64,000 nucleotides of DNA from Candidatus Defluviilinea gracilis. GTDB taxonomy: Bacteria; Chloroflexota; Anaerolineae; Anaerolineales; Villigracilaceae. Where the stretch lies: the NCBI GenBank assembly GCA_016716235.1, contig JADJWS010000001.1, positions 2,108,001 through 2,172,000 on the forward strand, read 5' to 3'. Below the pieces are notes generated by a model. That model ran no database searches. It was not told where the DNA came from and saw nothing but the letters and a program-made list of their open reading frames with translations. Positions 7,718 through 17,055 of this stretch are shown in pieces (the stretch's first letter is position 1; the number at the start of each line of letters is the position of its first letter). A program made the position numbers and the translations under genes.

Positions 7718-9430
7718 ATGACTGAAATAACCGTTGGAGAACTGTTGGCAAAGTGTTTGCAAGCCGAGGGCATCGAGATGATGTTCGGCATCATTGACGG
7801 GGCGCACATCCCGTTCACGGCTCACGCCGCGCGCTATGGCATCCGTCACATCAACTGCCGACACGAAGAAGGCGCGGTGCATTTGGCGGAGGGCTACACG
7901 CGCACGAACGGCAAGGCGAGCGTGGTCATCGGCTCGCCAGGACCTGGCGCGGCGAATATGCTGGCGGGCGTTTCCAGCGCGTTTGCGGAGGGACATCCCA
8001 TCCTTGCGATTGCCTGCACGCGCAGGCGCCTCACCACCGACCCTGAGCGGGGCGGCGCGTGGCAGGCGACCGACCTCGTCGAGATGGCGAAACCGATCGC
8101 CAAATATAGCGCGTTGGTCCGTCAGCCTGAGCGACTGCCTGAGATGGTGCGCGCCGCTTTCCGCGCCGCGCTCACGGGCAGACCTGGTCCCGCCTTCCTC
8201 GCCATCCCCGATGAATTGATGAGCGTGAAAATTGACGCCGAGAAAGTCCCTGTGTATCCGTCTGCGCGCTATCGCAAAGTGGATATGGGCGCGGGCGATC
8301 CAGAGTGGATCGAGCAGGCGGCTGAGTTGCTGGCGAATTCCAAGAAGCCGTATCTGCACGCGGGCAAGGGCGTGTTGTGGGCGGAGGCTTCCGCTGAATT
8401 TTTGGAGTTGGGCAATTATCTCGCGGCGGGCATGGGTTCGAGCATGGGCGCGCGCGGCGCGATCCCCGAAGACCACCCGCATTATTTTTTCCTCTTCGAT
8501 ATGCAAGCCACGTCGCTGGCGCGCAATGAAGCGGATGTGATCCTCGTGGTCGGTTCGCGGCTGGGCGAGTATGACGGTTGGGGTTCGCCTCCAGCGTGGG
8601 GAATGCCCGAGAAACAGAAAACAATTCAAATTGATTCCGATCCGCTTTCCATCGGGTTGAATCGCCCTGTGGATGTGGGCATCGTCGCCGACGCGAAATC
8701 GGCGCTGAAGGCGATCCTCTCCAAAGTGAAGGCGAAGACCGCCGCCCGTAGTGACATGCCCGACCTGGCGCGGTATCGCGCGTTGACGCAGGAGACGATG
8801 ACGAACGGCATCCAATTTTTGATGGCGCAACCCGCGCGCGGACTCAACCCTGGGCAGATGGTGTTCAATGCGCGCAGTTTTTTCCCGCGCAATGCGGTGA
8901 CGGTGTTGGACGGCGGCAATACCACGTTGTGGGGCGTGGCGTTCAATCAGATTTATGAGCCGCGCAGTTTTTTGTATTCGGTGAAGATGGGCTTTCTCGG
9001 CACGGGCATCCCGTTTGCGATTGGCGCGAAACTTGCCGCGCCCGAACGCCCCGTCTATTGCATCACGGGCGACGGCGCGGCGGGCTTCAACATCATGGAG
9101 ATGGAAACCGCCGTCCGCGAGAACGCGCCGATCATCGTGCTGGTGGCGGTGGACGACGGCTGGGGCATGGAGCGCTCGGCGCACAACTTCGGCGGCATTC
9201 CAACGGAGCAACAACAGGGCGTAAATCTTTCAGGCGAGACGCGCTATGATTTGATCGCGCAAGGGCTGGGATGCTACGCCGAAAAAGTGGATGCGGTGGG
9301 GGATTTGCCCGCCGCTCTCCAACGGGCGGTTGATTCGGGCAAACCAGCCTTGCTCCACGTGACGGTTGATCCCGCCATCAACGCCGACCCGCCAGGCTAT
9401 AAGCAGTTCAGGTATGTGCGGACGTTGTAG
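7718..9430 (+). CDS. Thiamine-diphosphate-dependent enzyme (acetolactate-synthase-like)
   Basis: The 570-residue product has the three-domain ThDP enzyme layout. An N-terminal Pyr domain carries the cofactor-activating Glu in CRHEEGAVHLAEGYTR and the GSPGPGAANMLAG loop. A central domain follows, then a C-terminal PP domain with GDGAAGFNIMEMETAV and VDDGWGM. The family includes acetolactate synthase, oxalyl-CoA decarboxylase, 2-hydroxyacyl-CoA lyase and benzoylformate decarboxylase. The usual Asn-Asn at the end of the ThDP motif is Asp-Asp here, so I do not name a substrate. AAGGAG precedes the ATG. It is followed by a strong terminator. Confidence 0.85.
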   Translation: MTEITVGELLAKCLQAEGIEMMFGIIDGAHIPFTAHAARYGIRHINCRHEEGAVHLAEGYTRTNGKASVVIGSPGPGAANMLAGVSSAFAEGHPILAIACTRRRLTTDPERGGAWQATDLVEMAKPIAKYSALVRQPERLPEMVRAAFRAALTGRPGPAFLAIPDELMSVKIDAEKVPVYPSARYRKVDMGAGDPEWIEQAAELLANSKKPYLHAGKGVLWAEASAEFLELGNYLAAGMGSSMGARGAIPEDHPHYFFLFDMQATSLARNEADVILVVGSRLGEYDGWGSPPAWGMPEKQKTIQIDSDPLSIGLNRPVDVGIVADAKSALKAILSKVKAKTAARSDMPDLARYRALTQETMTNGIQFLMAQPARGLNPGQMVFNARSFFPRNAVTVLDGGNTTLWGVAFNQIYEPRSFLYSVKMGFLGTGIPFAIGAKLAAPERPVYCITGDGAAGFNIMEMETAVRENAPIIVLVAVDDGWGMERSAHNFGGIPTEQQQGVNLSGETRYDLIAQGLGCYAEKVDAVGDLPAALQRAVDSGKPALLHVTVDPAINADPPGYKQFRYVRTL

Positions 9431-9673
9431 AACTGGTGAGCGGACTCTGTCACGGATTCACGGAATGAAAGCGGACTATGGTAAACGGACTCTGTCACGG
9501 ATTCACGGAATGAAAAAGCGGAGGTTGGGCGATTGCCCAATCTCCGCTTTTTTTATCAACCTGAAACCCTTCGACAAGCTCAGGGCGACGCCTGAAACTT
9601 GAAACTTGAAACTTGAAACCTGAAACCTACTTCACTTCCACCAATATCGCGCGGACGATCATGCGGAAGAGAT
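9431..9673. repeat. Duplicated 3' module, copy A
   Basis: This stretch holds two copies of a CGGACTCTGTCACGG unit, a hairpin terminator, a short (A)CTTGAAA array and the last codons of the sortase-fusion gene. The same series recurs at 12139-12419. The last 26 bases (9648-9673) are identical in both copies. Confidence 0.7.
9513..9554. terminator. Bidirectional terminator between convergent genes
   Basis: AGCGGAG-TTGGGC pairs with GCCCAA-CTCCGCT around GATT, with an A-run on the left and a T7 run on the right. It can stop transcription of both the ThDP-enzyme gene (plus) and the sortase-fusion gene (minus). Confidence 0.85.
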
Positions 9674-12047
9674 AGCTATCTGACGAAGCGTTGTAGTCCT
9701 GACAGGTGATCAGCGTCAGATAGGAATGATCTTGCAGAGACTTGAACGCGTAACTCGTCGAGGTGGGGCGCGCGAGGCGCGTGTCGCGCACTTCATAGAT
9801 ATATTGCTGACCGAGCAGATGCACGATGACTTTGTCGCCGTAGGTCAGGCTTTTGATGGCGGCGAAGGGACCAGGCAAGCCGTTCGTGTCGGTGACGTGC
9901 GCCGTCAGGACGGAGTTGCCGTTCCAGGTGGGGAAGGCGGTGCCGTTCAGCCAGCCCGCATTCGCGCCGAGCCAGTCCACGTTCCAGGTTTTATCGCTGG
10001 CTTGCGGCACGCCGACGATGACCGACTTGATCTTGAGCGCGGGGATCTCGAGCCAGAGATCGCCCATGGCGCGGTATGCCAGTTCGGCGGGCTGGACGGG
10101 GAGCGTGGTGATACGGTTCGGGGCGAAGCCTGTGGAAGGCAGGGAAGAAGCGTTCGCAGTTGAGGCGGTTGTGACCACGAAGTTGAAGATGTAATCGGAG
10201 AGTCCGTTGTTGAGTTCGTTGAGCGAAGGATCCACGATGGAGGTGGTGCCGCAGACGAACAGGCGATAGACACCGACGGGCAGAGCGCCGCTGAGCGTGA
10301 CGTTGGAAGTGAACGTGACGGCGTTATACGTCACGCCGATGACGGCGACTTGCGTATCGTCGGCGAGCAAGCCGCCCGCGCACGAGGCGGTGTTGAAGGC
10401 GTTGTCCGCGCCGTTTTCGACGAGCAGGTAGTTGACGGGGTTGGTGACATCGTTGGGGTTGGAATTGCCCGCGTAATCTGCCACGTTTTCGCTGAAGGTG
10501 ACGGTGAAGGCGCTGGGTCCTGTGGTGATATAAGAAGCGACCAGGCTGGTGGTGATGACGGTTGGGAAAGTAGCATCGGACGAGTATTCATACGCGCCGA
10601 TATCGCAAGTCACATTTCGTGGGCGTAATACGCCGCGCTGATCGTCGGCGGGACAGCCCGCGTTTGTGCCTGCGTCAATGGCGGGCGAGCCTGTTTGCAG
10701 AGCGAAGGTTTGCGTGAAGCCGCCGTTGTTCGCCAGCGCGCCGAGCATGGGGTCGCCGCTGAGGGCTGGGGAGCAGGTGTTATCTTCGATCAGATTGTTC
10801 GCGTTCGTGCCGAGTACGGAACTGTTGAGGCAGTCCACAGCAGTCACACCGCTGGAATTGGCGATGAGGGTGTTGGTCAGGTGGAGCGTGCCGCTCTCGT
10901 TCCAGACGGCGGCTTGTGAAGTGCTGGCATTGCCCGAGATGGTGACGTTGATCAAAGTCGCTATGCTGGCGTTGCCATTTCTCAGGGCTCCGCCGCCAGC
11001 GCTGGTGGCGGAGTTGCCCGCGAGCGTGCTGTTCGTTACGCTCAAGGGTCCGCGGTTGGAAATCCCGCCGCCGCTGTCAGCCGTATTGCCGCTGATCGTG
11101 CTGGCGGTGAGGGTCGCAGTTCCATAGTTGGAAATCCCGCCACCGTTGCCCATGTTAGCCGTATTTCCGCTGATCGTGCTGGCGCTGATCGTCGCAGTTC
11201 CATAGTTGGAAATCCCGCCGCCGCCGCCGTCAGCCGTATTTCCGCTGATCGTGCTGGCGGTGATGGTGATCGTCGCAGTTCCCCAGTTGTAAATCCCGCC
11301 GCCGCCTATGTCAGCCGTATTGCCGCTGATCGTGCTGGCGGTGAGGGTCGCAGTTCCCCGGTTGTAAATCCCGCCGCCGCCGCCGTCAGCCGTATTTCCG
11401 CTGATCGTGCTGGCGGTGATGGTGATCGTCGCAGTTCCCCAGTTGTAAATCCCGCCGCCGCCGCCGTCAGCCGTATTTCCGCTGATCGTGCTGGCGGTGA
11501 TGGTGATCGTCGCAGTTCCCCAGTTGTAAATCCCGCCGCCGCCGTTGTCAGCCGTATTTCCGCTGATCGTGCTGGCGCTGATCGTCGCAGTTCCAGAGTT
11601 GTAAATCCCGCCGCCGTCGCTATCCTTTCCATTCCGAATGGTTACGCCGTCGAGCGTCAGGTTGCCTGTGCCAGCCACTTCCAGAACGCGGTAGGTGGCG
11701 GTGTTGGGCGCGACATTCGCCTCAATAATGGTGTTCGCCGCGCCGTTGCCGTTGATGGTGATATTGGTGGCGATGGCGGGCAGTTGACTGCCGAGCGTGA
11801 TGATGTAGTTCGCGGCGAAGGTGATCGCGTCCGCGCCGGAGCCTGCGGCACAATCCGTCGAGCCGGATTGATCGTTCGCGTTGGCGTTGGTGATGGCTTC
11901 GCGCAGAGTGCAGGCGCCGTCGTTGGCGACGGTGTCTGCGGCGCTGTTCACCACGATGCTGGCGGCATAAGCGGGTTGTATCCCCAGCGCGGCAGTCAAC
12001 AAACTGGCGCAAAGAAATGCGTAGAATAATTTTTTGAAAGCGTGCAT
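9627..12047 (-). CDS. Surface beta-helix protein fused to its own sortase domain
   Basis: The 806-residue product starts with a signal peptide ending PAYAA and a CTLREAI motif (CSLREA-type domain). Next come about ten right-handed beta-helix turns with ASTISGNTAD and GGGIYN repeats, then an Ig-like region. The C-terminal 170 residues are a sortase domain: His in LTAHVTD (about 717), Cys in TLITCQ (about 782) and Arg in YLFRMIV (about 795). Directly before the domain is SLPSTGFAP, an LPxTG-like sorting motif. It is probably exported and tethered to the cell surface. The ATG at 12047 has GGGAGGG upstream and gives a clean signal peptide; an upstream ATG would add 27 residues. Confidence 0.85.
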   Translation of the reverse strand: MHAFKKLFYAFLCASLLTAALGIQPAYAASIVVNSAADTVANDGACTLREAITNANANDQSGSTDCAAGSGADAITFAANYIITLGSQLPAIATNITINGNGAANTIIEANVAPNTATYRVLEVAGTGNLTLDGVTIRNGKDSDGGGIYNSGTATISASTISGNTADNGGGGIYNWGTATITITASTISGNTADGGGGGIYNWGTATITITASTISGNTADGGGGGIYNRGTATLTASTISGNTADIGGGGIYNWGTATITITASTISGNTADGGGGGISNYGTATISASTISGNTANMGNGGGISNYGTATLTASTISGNTADSGGGISNRGPLSVTNSTLAGNSATSAGGGALRNGNASIATLINVTISGNASTSQAAVWNESGTLHLTNTLIANSSGVTAVDCLNSSVLGTNANNLIEDNTCSPALSGDPMLGALANNGGFTQTFALQTGSPAIDAGTNAGCPADDQRGVLRPRNVTCDIGAYEYSSDATFPTVITTSLVASYITTGPSAFTVTFSENVADYAGNSNPNDVTNPVNYLLVENGADNAFNTASCAGGLLADDTQVAVIGVTYNAVTFTSNVTLSGALPVGVYRLFVCGTTSIVDPSLNELNNGLSDYIFNFVVTTASTANASSLPSTGFAPNRITTLPVQPAELAYRAMGDLWLEIPALKIKSVIVGVPQASDKTWNVDWLGANAGWLNGTAFPTWNGNSVLTAHVTDTNGLPGPFAAIKSLTYGDKVIVHLLGQQYIYEVRDTRLARPTSTSYAFKSLQDHSYLTLITCQDYNASSDSYLFRMIVRAILVEVK
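11050..11616. repeat. Tandem coding repeats of the beta-helix
   Basis: About ten imperfect direct repeats of roughly 57-66 bp encode the beta-helix rungs of the sortase-fusion protein. Some neighbouring copies are identical over their whole length (for example around 11390-11530), implying recent expansion or contraction by slippage or recombination. Confidence 0.85.
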
Positions 12048-12138
12048 GAAAAGCCCTCCCGACGATTCTGTGTTACTCGGCAATATGTGCGCCATTGTAG
12101 CAGGGAGGCGGGGGAATGGGAATGACAAAATCGTAAAT

Positions 12139-12379
12139 GAACTGGTAAGCGGACTTTGTCACGGATTCACGGAATGAAAAAGCGGAGGTTGGGCGATTGC
12201 CCAATCTCCGCTTTTATTTGAAACTTGAAACCCTTCGACAAGCTCAGGGCGACGCCTGAAACTTGAAACTTGAAACTTGAAACTTGAAACTTGAAACCTG
12301 AAACCCTTCGACATGCTCAGGGCGACGCCTGAAACCTGAAACCCTTCGACAAGCTCAGGGCGACGCCTGAAACTTGAAA
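12139..12379. repeat. Duplicated 3' module, copy B, with CTTGAAA array and terminator
   Basis: This matches copy A (9431 onward): the CGGACTTTGTCACGG unit, a second version of the AGCGGAG...CTCCGCT hairpin at 12177-12219, and a longer run of CTTGAAA-like heptamers alternating with CCCTTCGACAAGCTCAGGG blocks. Its presence upstream of the sortase-fusion gene suggests that an ancestral tandem duplication was mostly deleted. Confidence 0.7.
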
Positions 12380-12419
12380 CCCTCAACCAACACCGCGCGG
12401 ACGATCATGCGGAAGAGAT
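12380..12419 (-). pseudogene. Remnant 3' end of a second sortase-fusion gene
   Basis: Read on the minus strand this encodes LFRMIVRAVLVEG, almost the same as the last residues of the intact gene (LFRMIVRAILVE). Twenty-six bases are identical to 9648-9673. It is all that remains of a former tandem paralogue. Confidence 0.6.
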
Positions 12420-12427
12420 CCATTAAA

Positions 12428-12467
12428 CAAAATAGCCCAATGCGTTTTCGATTTCGCATCGGGCTAG
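12428..12467 (-). terminator. Terminator of the 40-residue peptide gene
   Basis: TAGCCC-ATGCG pairs with CGCAT-GGGCTA around TTTTCGATTT. On the minus strand it is followed by ATTTTGTTT. Confidence 0.65.
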
Positions 12468-12486
12468 GGAATGTGGGTGTCGCCGA

Positions 12487-12609
12487 TCATGGTCTTTTTT
12501 CGACACCCATGTTGCTCAACTCGTCTGAATTGCTGTTCGAGACGAGCAGGTCTGCGGCGGCAAGAGCCGCGAACAAGAGCAAACAGATTGCGACTGCGGC
12601 GATAAACAT
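12487..12609 (-). CDS. Small single-pass membrane peptide (40 residues)
   Basis: The ATG at 12609 is preceded by GAAAGGAG at ideal spacing. It encodes MFIAAVAICLLLFAALAAA, a strong transmembrane helix, then a polar tail (DLLVSNSNSDELSNMG) and a stop before a clear terminator. Upstream in-frame codons exist but lack a ribosome-binding site. No homologue is recognised. Ribosome-binding site, start, helix, tail and terminator together make a convincing small gene; its function is unknown. Confidence 0.6.
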   Translation of the reverse strand: MFIAAVAICLLLFAALAAADLLVSNSNSDELSNMGVEKRP

Positions 12610-12939
12610 GGCTACTCCTTTCTCTGATGACTGATTAAACATCTTTTTATTTTGAAAGTTCCATCCCCTAACGGTACTGTAATGGAGTCGCTTTTCAAAC
12701 GCGCAAAGAACATTGACTTGACGTTGAGCGCTAAAAGTATGTTCCAAAATTCATACGATTCCAACTGGTCGAAGTTTTGAATAGGCGTTACGCAGTTGGC
12801 GGGCAGTTGTACCGCCGCCGCAGTGCAACTACGGCGCAACAAATTCAACTGCGTAAGTCCTGTTGAATCATGGAGGTCTGTCAGTGCGCTCCCGCGTTGA
12901 CAAAACCCGCCTTTGAGATAAAATTCAAGCCGCACGTAA
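12610..12939. other. 330-bp intergenic region
   Basis: Apart from the second MITE-like repeat (12784-12860), I see only unassigned sequence upstream of the 40-residue peptide gene. A minus-strand frame stays open through it but has no start or recognisable protein features. Confidence 0.4.
12784..12860. repeat. MITE-like palindromic repeat, copy 2
   Basis: This has the same core and terminal inverted repeats as the copy at 192-266 (TTACGCAGTT ... AACTGCGTAAGTCC), differing mainly near the right end of the core. It lies just upstream of tRNA-Leu. Confidence 0.65.
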
Positions 12940-13023
12940 GCCGAAGTGGCGGAACTGGCAGACGCGCCACGTTCAGGGCGTGGTGAGAGCAATCTCTTGA
13001 GGGTTCAAATCCCTCCTTCGGCA
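12940..13023 (+). tRNA. tRNA-Leu (anticodon CAG)
   Basis: An 84-nt sequence folds as a class II tRNA. The acceptor stem GCCGAAG pairs with CTTCGGC with discriminator A. The anticodon stem CCACG/CGTGG encloses loop TTCAGGG with anticodon CAG. There is a short variable arm (GAGCAATCTC) and a T-arm GGGTTCAAATCCC. It reads CUG leucine codons. CCA is not encoded. A hairpin plus T-run follows. Confidence 0.95.
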
Positions 13024-13038
13024 TTGTAGCAGGTTGAA

Positions 13039-13063
13039 ATCCGCTGAGAGGCGGGTTTTTTGT
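13039..13063 (+). terminator. Terminator after tRNA-Leu
   Basis: CCGC, loop TGAGAG, GCGG followed by a T6 run, 16 bases after the tRNA. Confidence 0.65.
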
Positions 13064-13084
13064 TACCCCTCCCGCCCTGCGGGC

Positions 13085-13130
13085 ACCCTCCCCAAATTCC
13101 GACGAACTTCAGTCGGAATTTGGGGAGGGT
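13085..13130. repeat. 19-bp inverted repeat
   Basis: The arms at 13085-13103 and 13112-13130 (starting ACCCTCCCCAAATTCC) are perfect complements around an 8-base loop. There is no U-tract on either side. It is an intergenic palindromic repeat upstream of the gyrA promoter. Confidence 0.7.
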
Positions 13131-13143
13131 TGGGGTGGGGCAG

Positions 13144-13152
13144 TGGTATAAT
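13144..13152 (+). promoter_or_regulatory. Extended -10 promoter of gyrA
   Basis: TGGTATAAT is a perfect extended -10 (TGnTATAAT), 102 bases before the gyrA start. No standard -35 is seen. Confidence 0.5.
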
Positions 13153-13184
13153 CAGAGAAAAATCAGGCAGACCTTTCATTAGTT

Positions 13185-13226
13185 AAGACGCGAAGTCGCA
13201 GAAATTCGTCCTTCGTGTCTTTTTTA
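13185..13226 (+). terminator. Terminator-like hairpin in the gyrA leader
   Basis: AAGACGCGAAG (13185-13195) pairs with CTTCGTGTCTT (13211-13221), 11 bp with one G-U pair. A T-run follows directly, between the likely promoter and the gyrA ATG. It could attenuate gyrA or be a stray repeat. Confidence 0.45.
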
Positions 13227-13254
13227 TGCCGAAATCCCTTCCTATGAGATAAAC

Positions 13255-15774
<2,520 letters not shown>

Positions 15775-15946
15775 GAGCATGTTTCATAACTCTTTCTTTG
15801 CCACGCATCGTCCCGATGTCCTTCGGGAGAGCGCGCAGAGAACGCTGAAAAAACTCTTTCAAAGTCTCTGCGAACTCGGTGTTCCCTGAGACTGAGGCTC
15901 TTTTTTCCATGCCTCTAAGAAACGCGCTTTAAGAGGAACGAACGAA

Positions 15947-15981
15947 TAAAAAATCCCGGGAGATCATCCCGGGATTTTTGT
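15947..15981. terminator. Bidirectional terminator between gyrA and the birA block
   Basis: AAAAAATCCCGGG, loop AGATCAT, CCCGGGATTTTT: a GC-rich stem with A-run and T-run on either side, between convergent transcription units. Confidence 0.85.
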
Positions 15982-15996
15982 ATAAACTCTTACAGG

Positions 15997-16244
15997 CTAC
16001 AACACAGCCATCTTGCCGAGGAGCAACATCGCCAGTGTGCCCAACAGGCAAACGATGAAGAATAGCATCATGGAAAGAAAAAAACGCTGGGCGCCATTCA
16101 TTCCCAGGAATCGCGACCCGCGCTTGCGGGGGCTGGCGCGGCAATCGAATCCATGGGCTTGGATGCCGGTTCTCTATACAGATCGTTGGTTTCCTCCTCG
16201 TAGAACGGGGAGTCGGATGCTGATTCGCGTAAATTATCGAACAT
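15997..16244 (-). pseudogene. Small membrane protein gene with a single-base frameshift
   Basis: From the ATG at 16244 one frame reads MFDNLRESASDSPFYEEETN and continues to a Pro/Ala-rich stretch. After a C5 run (plus-strand G5 at 16128-16132) the sensible frame shifts and continues as RFLGMNGAQRFF, then a hydrophobic helix (MMLFFIVCLLGTLAMLLLG) and a stop at 15997. Adding one C to the run restores an 82-residue protein with a basic patch just before the helix. Either the gene is mutated or the sequence has a homopolymer error. The gene starts two bases after the birA stop and is probably cotranscribed. Confidence 0.6.
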
Positions 16245-16246
16245 GG

Positions 16247-17047
16247 TTACCTGTTATGAATAAGTATACCCGTGAACGGGCGCAGGCTCACATCGCCAAA
16301 TTGTACTGTCACGGATTTGTTATTGTCATCGCGCACTCGCAGACTGCCATCGGAAAGAATCCCTTCGAGGCGCCCGACCACGGATTTACCGGCGCCCATT
16401 TCCACACGCACCTGCTTGCCTCGAAAGGCGAGCGCCGTTCCCCATTGATTCATCAAATCATCCGAGCCTAATTCGGGACGCAGGGATACGAAAGCGGCAA
16501 GAATATCGCGCAAAACTTCTTCGCGCTCCACTTCGCGCTCCAACGCGTTTTCGAGACTGGTACCGGGAAAGCGCAACACATCGGTATCGGGAACCGCCCG
16601 TTTGAGAACATTCAACCCGATGCCGATCACCACGCATTGTATATCGTCCCCAGCCCACACCAGTTCGATCAACACACCCGCAATCTTGCGGTTGTTCAAC
16701 AAAATATCATTGGGCCATTTGATCTGGGGATTCAAACCAAAGTTTTGAAGCGGTTTGCAAATGGAGAGGGCGGCTAACCCGACAAACCTTGAAAGAAAGG
16801 GTCTTTCAGCGGCCGTTGGGCGCAGAATTAAGCTGAATGCGAGAGCCGTGCCAGCAGGCGTGAACCACGGACGGTCCATCCTGCCGCGTCCCATCGTTTG
16901 TTCGTCTGAGATCACAACGGAAAAGTCTGGCGCGCCTTTGTTTGCCCACGCCAGCGCCTCATCGTTCGTCGAACCGATGGAACTGAAATACTTGATTTCC
17001 CCGAGCCCCATAGTTGAAAGAAGAGAGTGAAGCGAGGCTTGGTTCAT
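16247..17047 (-). CDS. birA: Biotin--[acetyl-CoA-carboxylase] ligase
   Basis: This 266-residue monofunctional BirA lacks the N-terminal DNA-binding domain. It has the ATP/biotin loop GRGRMDRPW (consensus GRGRxGRxW), the KWPNDI motif and IAGVLIEL, and a small C-terminal SH3-like domain. It attaches biotin to the carrier domain of acetyl-CoA or other biotin-dependent carboxylases. The start is taken as the ATG at 17047, just after the stop of the upstream peptidase gene; a GTG nine codons earlier would overlap it. It lies in a minus-strand block with rho and the M23 peptidase. Confidence 0.9.
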   Translation of the reverse strand: MNQASLHSLLSTMGLGEIKYFSSIGSTNDEALAWANKGAPDFSVVISDEQTMGRGRMDRPWFTPAGTALAFSLILRPTAAERPFLSRFVGLAALSICKPLQNFGLNPQIKWPNDILLNNRKIAGVLIELVWAGDDIQCVVIGIGLNVLKRAVPDTDVLRFPGTSLENALEREVEREEVLRDILAAFVSLRPELGSDDLMNQWGTALAFRGKQVRVEMGAGKSVVGRLEGILSDGSLRVRDDNNKSVTVQFGDVSLRPFTGILIHNR

Positions 17048-17055
17048 CGAATACT

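Larger units (their letters stand above)
12048..12486. other. 439-bp intergenic region
   Basis: It contains the leader of the sortase-fusion gene (minus strand), the duplicated 3' module copy B and the terminator of the small membrane-peptide gene. I see no intact gene. Confidence 0.6.

Noticed and set aside
7305..7751. Minus-strand frame of 148 residues with repeated NWTRINADCEACGVFF
   Set aside because: It is the translation of the three palindromic repeats at 7405-7699 and the end of the GxxExxY gene; it has no start context or protein-like composition.
7688..9214. Long minus-strand frame of 508 residues opposite the ThDP enzyme
   Set aside because: Arg/His-rich shadow typical of GC-rich antisense frames; the plus-strand ThDP enzyme has all catalytic motifs.
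12159..12386. Minus-strand frame of 75 residues (RRRPELVEGFQVS repeats)
   Set aside because: Made of the CTTGAAA and CCCTTCGACAAGCTCAGGG repeats; not a protein.
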